Positions 55,301 to 64,000 of a DNA stretch of 64,000 nucleotides are shown here, in pieces. Both the position numbers and the translations under genes were made by a program. The notes under the pieces are model-generated. The model had not been told where the DNA came from. It made no database searches and saw nothing but the letters and a program-made list of their open reading frames with translations. The DNA is from Brachionus plicatilis (Eukaryota > Rotifera > Eurotatoria > Ploima > Brachionidae), in the NCBI GenBank assembly GCA_010279815.1, contig QEOQ01000141.1, positions 806,001 to 870,000 on the forward strand, given 5' to 3'. How positions within the stretch are numbered: the first letter of the stretch is position 1; each line of letters opens with the position of its first letter.

Positions 55301-58300
55301 TCTCTAATTTTTATCCAGATGATATATATGTTTTATGCTTTATTTTAAAGAGCCATCAAATACGATTAAAATAAGCATTTAATTTTTTTTATGATTTAAA
55401 AGTTGTTTAAAAAAATCACTAAAATTAAATTTGGCTTTTTTGAATTGATTTAAAAAATTCAGTTCTTATATTCAGATAATTTTTAGCATAATTTCCCAAT
55501 GGATAGTCTAATGGATGAAATTTGTTACTTTAATTTATTAATGATTTTGGTTTACAAAAAATGTGTTTTGACATGTATAATAACTATATATAACTTATTA
55601 AGTTCTGTATATATGTCCAAAAAATTTTTAAAAATTGGGTAGAAATTTGGTTATCCGCACAAGTCTGAAACAATGCTTGTTGATCCATGAGTGAGAAACC
55701 ATTTTTGCTTTTATGAATAAGGTCCTCGCGTTCAACAAAACTAAGAATAACTTTCTTTCGTTCAGTTATTTTATTGTTTTTTTTGGCATTTTTTCTGTCT
55801 TTTGGGACAACATACATGTACTGGGGTTTCGACATTTTATTTATTAATCCATTCATTTAAAAAAAACAGATACAGTGTGTTTTCTTTTTTATTACTTTCT
55901 ACCTTGTGACATGTCGTTTTTATGACTCAAAGTAGAATAACGCTGAAAGCATAATTTTTTCCTTGTTAAATTTTTTCGAATTTGTGACCTCCTATTTTGT
56001 GACTATTCGAAATTATGACACGAAAATAAGACATAAAAAAGAAAAAAATGTAATTATTTTACATTTAAAATTATTTGGATTTTATTACATGAAAAAATTA
56101 AACATTGTTTCATATTAATATTTTATTTACATTCAAAAAAAAATTTTACGTCAGACTTATGATATTTTAGCCAAAAAACAAATTTTGGACGATGCAGACA
56201 AAGGGACCAAATACGATGTCATAATTACTAAATTCAATCTCATTTTTTGATTTTAGAAAAGAAAGATTTTTTGGATGACTTGTACATTATATTTTTTTTA
56301 AATAAAATTTAATGTTCCTCTTTATAATTTTATTTTTTAATTTTTAAAATCGATTTTATGACATTTCTTTTTTATGGCCAAAATTTGGATTATCCTGACA
56401 CGTCACAAAATAGAGAACACATTTTATTTAAAGGGATTTAAGATAGGTAGGATAATTAGGAACTAAGGTAGTAAGGATTTGAAATTAGAAAGATTAGAAA
56501 GTAATCGAGAAAAAAAATATTAAAGAGTGCTCGATGAAAATTCTGTGCGGGTAATAAAAACTGCGGATAGCCGGATTTCTACTGTTCTTACTTCTGAGTA
56601 GATTGTTTGCCTAAAAAAATACTCAACAATATTAAATAAGTTAACCAGTTAATTAATTCTTAAGTAAGCTTCATGAAAGCTTATTTTACCTTTATTCGGT
56701 TGAACTATTTTTGACTTTTTATGGCAAACACTTTTTAATTTGAGTATTTTTTGTTCCTTTTCTTAAGAAATTCTTATAGATAAAAACAGAGTTGTTTAAA
56801 ATTCCCAAAAAAAAAGTCCAAGTCCGGAATTTTTTTTCTAAATTTGCTAGATCAGGCTTCAAAAAACTCTTGGGTTATCTAATGTAATAGATTTGCCATA
56901 TATCAGAATTTTGTTCCAATTTTAGCATAAATATTCAAAATTTTAAAGTCTGGAATTTTTTTTTGAAAAAAAAAATTAGAGTCTTTGGTCGGACTTTTGA
57001 AAAAAAAAAAGTCTTGACTTGGACTTGACTTGAGACTTGTGACTTTTAAACAACTCTGGATAAAAATCGCAAGAATTTAAATCTGGTGAATTGGTAGGTC
57101 ATTTGTTTGGAAAACATCACATCTTGATTAAATTCACTTAATAAGAGCATATTTTTTTACTTGTCAAACTTTAGAACATTATTTTTTGAGCACCCGTTGA
57201 TTTCAAATTAATAAGAATAAAATAAAGGCAGGGAGAGAAACCATCAATTAATTTAGAGAATTGTCAATAAGTTTTTTTGTCAATTATATTTTCGTCAATA
57301 CTATATTGTAAATTATATTAAATATTTGTAACTTAAATTAAATAATTGTGAATTAAATTAAATTATTGTCATTTAGATTAATTTATTGTAAATTAAAGCT
57401 GTAAATAAGGATTTTGTCTTTTTTAAAAAAATATTTGTCAATATATATAAAAAAATGAAAATTATCTATTTAATAATTGTCAATAATATCTGTACTATAA
57501 GTAAATATCTCATTGCTGTCTTTATTGATCGAAGAAAAAGAAAAGCTAATATTCGAAAAAAAATGGATATTCGAAATCTTGAATATGAATAAACACAATC
57601 ATCTAGTTCAGCTCATGTCCGAAATCCCAAATATTGTAAGTTTTTAACTTTATTTTAAATTTACCTTAATTTCAAATTAAAGTCGAAATGTTGGCAACCT
57701 ATTCTATTTAGAAATTTGTTTAGAATGGTTATAAGTTTCTTCTAGTTGGCTCATGCGATAGAGGAAAAAAGTTCTGTCCTTTTAGAATTGCTGTGACAAT
57801 GTACGAAAATAATTAAAATTTTCTTTACTTGACAAATATTTTTTTAAATTGACAAAAATAAAAAATAATTGACAAAACATTTATTTAAATGCCGTTTATT
57901 TTTTCAAATTGATTCCTGTATAGCTGACAAATTATCTAGTTTTAATTGACAAATATTTCTTTTTTAATTGACATTTATATATATTTATTGACAAAATATC
58001 ATTTTGTCTAAAATAAATTATTAATTTTTTTCAAAGGATGATGATTTGGGTGTAGTAATACTAGATCGAGTTTGTGATCACTTTAATCTGATGGACTACA
58101 AGGAATACTTTGGGCTCAAATATACCCTTGTTGATGACAATGGCGACTACGAAATATTCTGGTTAGATCCATTGAAAAAAGTGGGAAAACAATTAAAAAG
58201 TAATTTCAAATCGAATTTGTATATAAAAAAGTTAATTTAATTCTAAATTAAGATACAAACAACATATTGACATTCCGAGTTAAGCATTTTCCGGGAAAAC

Positions 58301-61300
58301 CGGAACTAATTGAAAGCGAATATGTGCGCTACTTAATTTTTTTGCAGATCAGAAATTATTTGCTCAAAGGTGATCTACAATTATCTCTAGTTGATGAGAC
58401 TCAATTGGCAGCCTATGCGGTTCAAGCGTCTATTGGAGACTATGACGAAGAGCTACACAAAGATAATTATCTATCCGAGGTCCAATTTCTATCCCATAAA
58501 ACAATCAAAGCAGAAGAATCAATAAGAGAGTATCACAAACAACTAAAGTACTTGGACAGAAAAAATTACCTAGTAAAATTTAATTTTCAAATTTTTTAAA
58601 AGAGGAAAAACACCTGCCGAGATGGAACTCGCTTTTTTGGAACAAGCTTCCAAATTCGACACATACGGGGCCGAATTAATTGTGGTCAAGGTATTTTTTT
58701 TAAGCTTGTAAATGTTTGGAATATAAGTAAAATATTTTTGATTTTAAAGAATAGCAAAAATGTTTTGATCAATTTTGGTGTCTCTCACAATGGAATTATT
58801 ACATTTCTGCATGGTCATTCTCCAAATTTGGCCAAGATTTGCCTCTATCCGTGGACTCAAATAGGCAAAATTAATTTTGAAGGCAAAAAATTACATGTCT
58901 TTGCTTTTACACCTGATGTAATTAAACTAATTTTGAATTTGATTTTTTTTTAATATTTTCTAATTTAAGAACAATAATTCGGAAGTTTTTGTAAGTTTTT
59001 CTCATAAGTAAAGCATTTAAGGCATATTTATAAAATTGAAAAATAGAAAAAGCATCTTATGTCATTCAAGTGTAACAATGATAGAATTTGCAAGCACCTA
59101 TGGAAGTTTATACTTGACCAAAAAGCTTTTTACAAGTATGCCAATAGAACAACTTATTAAAGATTCTCTTTTGATTAAATTTGAATTTTTTAGCTTTAAA
59201 AAAGGAGCAGATGTGCCACGAGTTAAAAGTTCAAGTAGCTTATTCCATCACAAGTCTAAATTCCGGTTCAGCGGACGATGTGAAAGCGAACTAATTGCTT
59301 CACAATCACATTCTATTTCATCGAAAAATTTAGACTCATCACTTAACACGACTGAGAATAGTACTTCGTTTGAACGAAGTGCTACTCTACAAAACCCATC
59401 AACATTTAAAAGGTATATATTTTTTTTTAATTTTAAAATTAAGAGTTTCAGTTCGTATTTTTTTTTGACTTAATTAAAAAAAAATAGAATAGTAAGACTT
59501 CGTTCTTTCATTTTATTCTCACTCATCTCTTTATCAAAGGAATTTTGAATAGAGGATTAAATAACTATTTTATAAAAAAAAAATATTTATTTTATTTGAA
59601 TAAAAAATTAATATTTAAAACAAAATAAAAATATTAAAAGAAATCAGACTACTTGAGGTCTAGCTTTAGTAGCCATAAAAATACTATTCATAAATAAAAC
59701 TGAAAAAGTGATTAAAATATAATAAGGAAAATTTTTTTTATCAACTAATTTTTTTTATAGCAAAATTCTTTTGATCAACAGAAAAATAGAATTTTATTTA
59801 AAAATTAAAAAAAATTTGAAGTTAAAAAAAATGCTTATTCTTTTTGGTCAACTCCTTTTGTTTCATGCTGGTTGGCAAATTTCATTTTCATTAACCACAA
59901 CTGAAATTTTTTGAGAAGCATGCTCAAGTTGAATTGTGTTCATTGTAATTTCATTCAGAGAAACAGGTTGACTAAATAACTTTTATTGATAAATACGATC
60001 TGCAATAAGCTTTGAAAATTCAAATATAAAACCAAAATAATTTTGGTCTTCAGAGTATGCAACTGAGATTCCGAAAAAGTGAAAAGCTTTGGCTTGTTCT
60101 ATTCCTCTTGAATTATAAGTTGAGTGAAATAAATAAGCATTTTTTTTTTAGTGATGAAGGCTTCAAGGGATATTGAATTTTCAAGTATTTGATAGTCTTA
60201 AACAAACATATCATATCATCAATTGAAATATCCAGATCGATTCAAATATTTAAAAAAATATTTCATTCTATTTTTTTTCAAATACTTTAAATTTAAATTT
60301 AAATTTTTTTTTTTTAATGTTATTTTTAATCTGAAGGAGCTTTAGCTACAAACTAAATATAGTAACAAATTTAATTTATTTATTTGTTTATCTGTGCCGA
60401 GCTAATGCTCCCTCAGAATAAAAATAAATAAAAAAGAATAAATTTAAATAAAGTTATATAAGATAATAAAAAATAAAATTAAAAAAAAGCATAAAAAAAT
60501 TTAATTTAATTTTACTAACAAAAAAATAAATTAGATGACAAATGAACTAATTTACTAATAAATTAAATATTTTCGGACTGAAATATTTAATTTAAAAATA
60601 ATAACTTACAACATTTTTTTTAAATGAATTTCAATTGACATTATTTGGCGCTGAGCAATATTCATAGATCCTGATAATTTTTTGTTCCATTCCTTTTACT
60701 TCCCAGTCAATTCAAATTTATATATAAATCCAATTATACTTATCTTATTTCATTTAAATTTTTTTTTTTTTTATTTTTATATTCTACCTCATCTTTAACT
60801 TTATTTATTTTATTAATTGTTTTAATCAAAAGGAGCATTAGCTCGTCACAGATAAACTAAAAAATAAACAGTTTTTTTTGCCAGTCCATTAAATGATTGC
60901 CAAAAAAAAGATAGTTGATGAAAAAATATAGGCTGAAATTAAAAGATTTCGGAAAAATATGATTTCATTAATAATAAAAATTAAAAAATTCAAATTAAAA
61001 ATGAATAATAATTAACGAAATTAAATAAAAATACATTTCATTTTAAATAATTTTTCCATTTTCTAAATTTTTATTTTTTACCTCGCAAATGAAATGCATA
61101 CTGAAATAAATAAAAATAATATTAAGAATAAGAGGCAATATAAAATGTAAAATATAAAATGAATAATAATTATTGAAATTAAAAAAGCAGAAAGAAAAAA
61201 AACAAAATTAACATTTAAATTAAATATTTTATTCAATTTTTATTTAAATTTTTTAGAAAACACTTAAAATTTGTCTTATGTATTACATTTTATTTTCTAA

Positions 61301-63164
61301 ATTGTTATTAACATCGCCTTTAAGGCGTTCATTGAAATAAATAAATAAATAAATATTAAAAAATAAAGTATGGTTTTAATCACACCGATGTGTAAAATCT
61401 AAATTTGAAAAAGAGATCAACCTTTTCGAATTCAGATTTTTTGACAAATAAATTGTCAAAACACCAACGCTTCTTCGAAGTCCTGCAGAAATTACTATTG
61501 TGAACATGAAAAGTTAAAATGCAAATAGAAGTTATGGCAAGATTTCTTTTGAATTGCTTGTTATAGATTCATGTTGAAATCAAGACAAGCTTAAATAACA
61601 AGCTTAAATTCTCAATGCTACTTAAATTCACTTAAAAGTTAAAAAAAACATTAAGATTATTTCAATCGTATTAATACTAATATTTAAATTAAAATTCAAA
61701 TATTAGTATTAATAATTAATATTTTTATTTTAATAAAATTAAAGCCTGAAATTATAGAAAAGATTCAATTAAATAAAACTCAGTAAATAAATAAAAAAAT
61801 CTTAAAATTTAGTTTTTTTTCCAAATGTTCATCTAAATTAAAAAAAAATTCTGAAAACTTTTTTACAACACTTCCCATTCACTAATCAATTTCAAAATAA
61901 TTTTTTAGCTAATCCTATTTCCTTCCATAATTAAATCATAATCAATTTTAAATAAAAATCCACTGCCAATCTCTCAAAGCCTAAATTTTTCCATAATATT
62001 CATATTTTCAAATTCAAATGAACCTACGATTTGAATTTTAGCGACTAAAAAACTAAGACATAAATGAAGTTTTAAAAAAAAATAGTCTTTTAAACAATCT
62101 AAGTTTAGTTATTTACATGAATCTTTTGAGTAAATAACTGAAAAAAATTGTAATTCATATTTTTTTAAACCTTTTTATTTATAAAAAAATTTATACCAAA
62201 ATTTATTTAAATCATAATAAAATGACTTAAAAATACAATATTAATTTTAAAGAACAATTTTTTTTTATTTTTATTTATTTTTATTTTTTTATTTTTTAAT
62301 GTTTAACAATCCTACTTTAACAATTAAAATATACTAGATTCATTTATTAAATTATAAAATCGAAAAATAAATCATATTTTTTTTAGACGTACATTTATAA
62401 GTCCATATAGACCAACAAGTAAACGATTTAGTGTTCACAACACATCATCATCTGATAATGAGCAAAAAACAAACAACAGTGATTCAAACAACAACAACTT
62501 AAAAAAAATTGATTCTTTAAATGTTAGTCAAACAAGCTCGAGTAGCACTAAAAAAGTTGGTGGCTCATCGGAGACAGCCTCGACCAATACACAACAAACT
62601 GTAATTGTAAAACCTGACCCGGTGGAAGAAGAAATTGAAGAAGTAAAACAAGAGCCCAGCTTTACTTCGACACCGCAAACTATTTCAAGACACCTGTTTA
62701 GAGAAGCTTCAGCGGAATCAAATAAACCCAACGACACTACCAACACTGAAATTGCTAATGAAGATGAAAATGAAATGTTTTATGACCATGATGAAATTCA
62801 ATTTCCGGACATAAATACAACTGATTTGTCCAAGCAAAATGGAAAATTAGTTTCCAATGGCACAATCACTGGAGAAATCAACCAGAAATCATATTTAAAA
62901 TATTTAGTTGTTTTTGCATGCTTTGGTTTCATGACATATTGGTTATTTTTTTCCAATAGCTCATCATCTTCGTTTATCACTCGTTTGACAAATAATGTTT
63001 TCTTAATAGCTCATTTAATCAAGTTTAAGCTGTCCGGCTTTTTGAATACTTCAGACTACAGTCGAAATTCTCTGAACCCTCGCTGGATCCAATGGCCGGT
63101 ATTTACCAATTCAACATTTGATCCTTTAATAACATGGTTTCTATCAAAATACCGACTAAATTAA
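52343..63164 (+). CDS. FERM-domain protein, FRMD3/FRMD5-like, with C-terminal membrane anchor
   Basis: Nine exons join in phase: 52343-52591, 58037-58199, 58253-58547, 58603-58690, 58750-58917, 58970-58990, 59047-59135, 59194-59412 and 62387-63164, giving about 689 residues. The FERM domain runs from about residue 63 to 357, with VILDRVCDHFNLMDYKEYFG (F1), YLIFLQIRNYLLKGDLQLSL and AAYAVQASIGDYDE (F2), and NFGVSHNGIITFL and CKHLWKFILDQKAFY (F3). A FERM-adjacent segment with KFRFSGRCESE follows. The tail is Ser/Asn-rich, then acidic, with one hydrophobic helix (YLVVFACFGFMTYWLFF, about 598-614). This order is that of FRMD3/FRMD5, band-4.1-type proteins that tie the membrane to the cytoskeleton. 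Exon 6 encodes only seven residues. AATAAA at 63362 may end the transcript. Introns 1 and 8 (5.4 and 3.0 kb) hold many mobile elements. Confidence 0.88.
52935..53580. mobile_element. Foldback element with ATCATCAAA subterminal repeats, in FERM intron 1
   Basis: CTAATACTATA occurs at 52924-52934 and again at 53581-53591 in the same orientation, a target-site duplication of up to 11 bp. Inside, the left half repeats ATCATCAAA and ATCACCAAA. The right half carries the inverse (TTTGATGAT, TTTGGTGA, TTTTGTTGATG). The ends TATTTTTTCTATCATC and GATGGAAAATATTTATTCTC are imperfect inverted repeats. It is non-coding. Confidence 0.7.
53735..54030 (-). mobile_element. LINE C-terminal remnant with 3' tail
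   Basis: The frame at 54030-53848 reads MKYDLRNSENLIEPASKTAN, then KAFGFLYKRLIDSF. It is compatible with the C-terminus of a CR1/L2-like ORF2. Downstream, 53790-53740 is the inverse of the tail at 29822-29880 (AAGGGCACTAGCCTGTTGAT). The combination supports a truncated LINE. Confidence 0.55.
54836..55180. mobile_element. Older foldback MITE with TSD AGTCTTAA
   Basis: AAGTCTTAA lies at 54827-54835 and 55180-55188. The arms (TTTCAATTCGATCGTTTCAA against the inverse of TTTAAATGATCGAATTGAAA) are diverged inverted repeats. It has the family layout: TTCTGTAAAA (54906), the interrupted palindrome GCTTAATGTTTAAGC (54917-54931), and core GCCTGCAAAAACTCTGCAA (54957-54975). Confidence 0.75.
55584..55856 (-). 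CDS. Short antisense frame of unknown origin in FERM intron 1
   Basis: Ninety codons on the minus strand starting MNGLINKMSKPQYMYVVPKD, with a Lys-rich segment (KNAKKNNKITERKK). The composition is more protein-like than the usual random frames in this AT-rich DNA. I recognise no family. It may be a piece of a transposon gene. Whether it is expressed cannot be judged. Confidence 0.25.
   Translation of the reverse strand: MNGLINKMSKPQYMYVVPKDRKNAKKNNKITERKKVILSFVEREDLIHKSKNGFSLMDQQALFQTCADNQISTQFLKIFWTYIQNLISYI
55872..56430. mobile_element. Probable MITE with TGTGTTYTCT / TTGTGACRTGTC inverted ends
   Basis: The left end has GTGTGTTTTCTTTTTT and TTGTGACATGTC. The right end has the inverse GACACGTCACAAAATAGAGA and GAACACATTTT. 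Inner copies of CTATTTTGTGACTATTCGAA (about 55992) and TATGACA motifs support a repeat structure. No clear TSD was found. Confidence 0.5.
56787..57058. mobile_element. hAT-type MITE, copy 2, with exact 8-bp TSD GATAAAAA
   Basis: The termini CAGAGTTGTTTAAAA and TTTTAAACAACTCTG are inverted. GATAAAAA flanks both ends exactly (56779-56786 and 57059-57066). CAGAG ends with an 8-bp TSD are typical of hAT elements. The right part has GACTTGGACTTGACTTGAGA, resembling copy 1 at 26561-26787. No coding capacity. Confidence 0.88.
57255..57998. mobile_element. Foldback element with TTGTCAAT / ATTGACAAA arrays, in FERM intron 1
   Basis: Between 57260 and 57490, TTGTCAAT or close variants (TTGTAAAT, TTGTCATT) recur. 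Between 57825 and 57995 the inverse ATTGACAAA recurs at least six times. The central 330 bases are unrelated. The right end is 40 bases upstream of the acceptor of exon 2. A TSD was not resolved. Confidence 0.6.
59820..60108 (-). pseudogene. Mutator-like (MULE) transposase fragment, degenerate
   Basis: Minus-strand 60108-59985 reads RGIEQAKAFHFFGISVAYSE, then DQNYFGFIFEFSKLIADRIY and a stop. This resembles the MULE transposase segment with pattern FHPFGLAVxxxExxxDFxFIF. After the stop, 59975-59850 reads SLNEITMNTIQLEHASQKIS and NENEICQPA, similar to 45040-45175. It is inactive and antisense to the FERM gene (intron 8). Confidence 0.5.
60331..60870. repeat. Cluster of LINE-type hairpin tails in both orientations
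   Basis: CTGAAGGAGCTTTAGCTA (60331, plus), the inverse of TTCTGAGGGAGCATTAGCTC (60400-60420, minus) and AAGGAGCATTAGCTCGTCAC (60830, plus) are tails of one family. Each is followed by AAAT-rich sequence. No ORF is attached. Confidence 0.65.
61314..61355 (+). repeat. Hairpin CGCCTTTAAGGCG followed by (AAAT)n
   Basis: A perfect 13-base palindrome-like stem sits just before four AAAT units, the same arrangement as the other LINE tails but with a different stem. The remaining part of FERM intron 8 (61356-62386) is AT-rich without recognised features. Confidence 0.6.
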
Positions 63165-64000
63165 TTTTTGTTCTTAGCTTCTATGTCACCTAGCTTTTAT
63201 TGATCAAATTTTTTGAAGAGTGTAATTTATTTTTTTTTAATTTTAGTTTTTTTTTTGTAAAAATCTTGCAGTAAATAACGGAGAATTATAATTTTTGTCT
63301 TTATTTAAATAACAATTTTATGTTCCTTTTTTATTTTCTTTGCCCACGAATTTTATAAATGAATAAACGAAAAAGAGAATTTTACACGTTGCTTTTTATT
63401 ATTATTATTATTATTATTATTTATTGCTTGCCATAACCCTAATTAGCTTTTTTATTTTTTTAAACCGGTAACTATCGCACCCTCTATTCTAAATCTCTTT
63501 TTTTTTTATTTTATCTTATTTAAATTTAAGCCAAGAAGCGCAAACTTCTTGCAATAAAAAGGAAGATAAATTGTTTTTAAAATTTTCAAAATAGCATTGG
63601 GAGTTAACTGAAAGATTTATTTTAAAAAGCATTGCATGAAATTCGACTTGAATAAATAATTTATGAAAAAAAATCTAGTTTTTATTTAACATTAATCTCA
63701 CGATCAAAAAATTATTTAAAGCTTAAAATTATCCCAGTCTAATTAAAAGGATTTTGTTACTTGAAAGCTTTTTTAGAAGGAAATAATTATTTTTGCCTAA
63801 AAAAAAATTTTCAAATAGCTCTGAACTAAATCAAGTCGTTTATGTATTAATAAAATTTTTCAAATTTGTATTTAAACTTAAGATATTTTTTCATCCAAGA
63901 AAACAAAAATAAAAATGTTCCGGTTCCGTATCAATATTTCTGTATCAACAATATCGCTTCATCAGTTTTCTTTAGGCAGTTTTGTTCTGTTACACCCGAC
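63165..64000. other. FERM gene 3' UTR and downstream flank
   Basis: It contains AATAAA at 63362, an ATT microsatellite (about 63395-63421) and AT-rich DNA. A minus-strand reading at 64000-63935 is open for about 20 codons, but too short to call a gene. Confidence 0.5.
63395..63421. repeat. (ATT)n microsatellite
   Basis: Eight to nine uninterrupted ATT units. A shorter one lies near 1072-1090. Confidence 0.85.

Noticed and set aside
63935..64000. Possible last exon of a minus-strand gene at the window edge
   Set aside because: Only about 20 open codons are visible, with no recognisable motif and no splice evidence.

Overview
The window is AT-rich eukaryotic DNA with spliced genes, short GT/AG introns and long repeat-filled spacers. 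The genes are typical metazoan ones: an ANKFN1/wide awake homologue, an MFSD4-type transporter, an N-terminal RASSF, RBFOX, actin and a FRMD3/5-type FERM protein. The very low GC, small introns and non-LTR elements would fit a rotifer such as Brachionus, but this is an inference and no species-specific marker was seen. There is one assembly gap at 30988-31403.

Layout. On the minus strand, 21-9727 holds 14 coding exons of an ankyrin plus fibronectin-III protein whose 3' end lies outside the window. 12803-15780 (minus) is an 8-exon MFSD4-like major facilitator. 16960-17667 (minus) is an intronless four-helix membrane protein that I cannot name. 19933-21117 (plus) is an intronless RASSF7/8-like gene. 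From 21.1 to 32.7 kb there is a repeat nest: structured tandem repeats, MITEs with target-site duplications, foldback elements and broken non-LTR retrotransposons. 32683-37143 (minus) is RBFOX, including the 54-nt and 93-nt RRM exons known in this family. A spacer of about 10.7 kb separates it from a complete intronless actin gene at 47810-48940 (plus), which has a CArG box and a TATA box upstream. 52343-63164 (plus) is a 9-exon FERM protein with a C-terminal membrane segment; its two long introns are full of mobile DNA.

Exon coordinates were built by hand. Each was accepted only where the reading frame, the GT/AG sites and the phase across the junction agreed.

The genes share no pathway and are independent transcription units. 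The most interesting signals are: (1) two UGCAUG sites in the intron after the RBFOX 93-nt exon, one lying inside the 5' splice site, which points to autoregulated skipping; (2) a two-copy tandem repeat after the RASSF gene whose copies differ by paired compensatory changes in a three-way-junction fold; (3) foldback elements that share one layout while their internal palindrome changes sequence and remains a palindrome; (4) several MITE or foldback insertions with clean 8-bp or longer target-site duplications.
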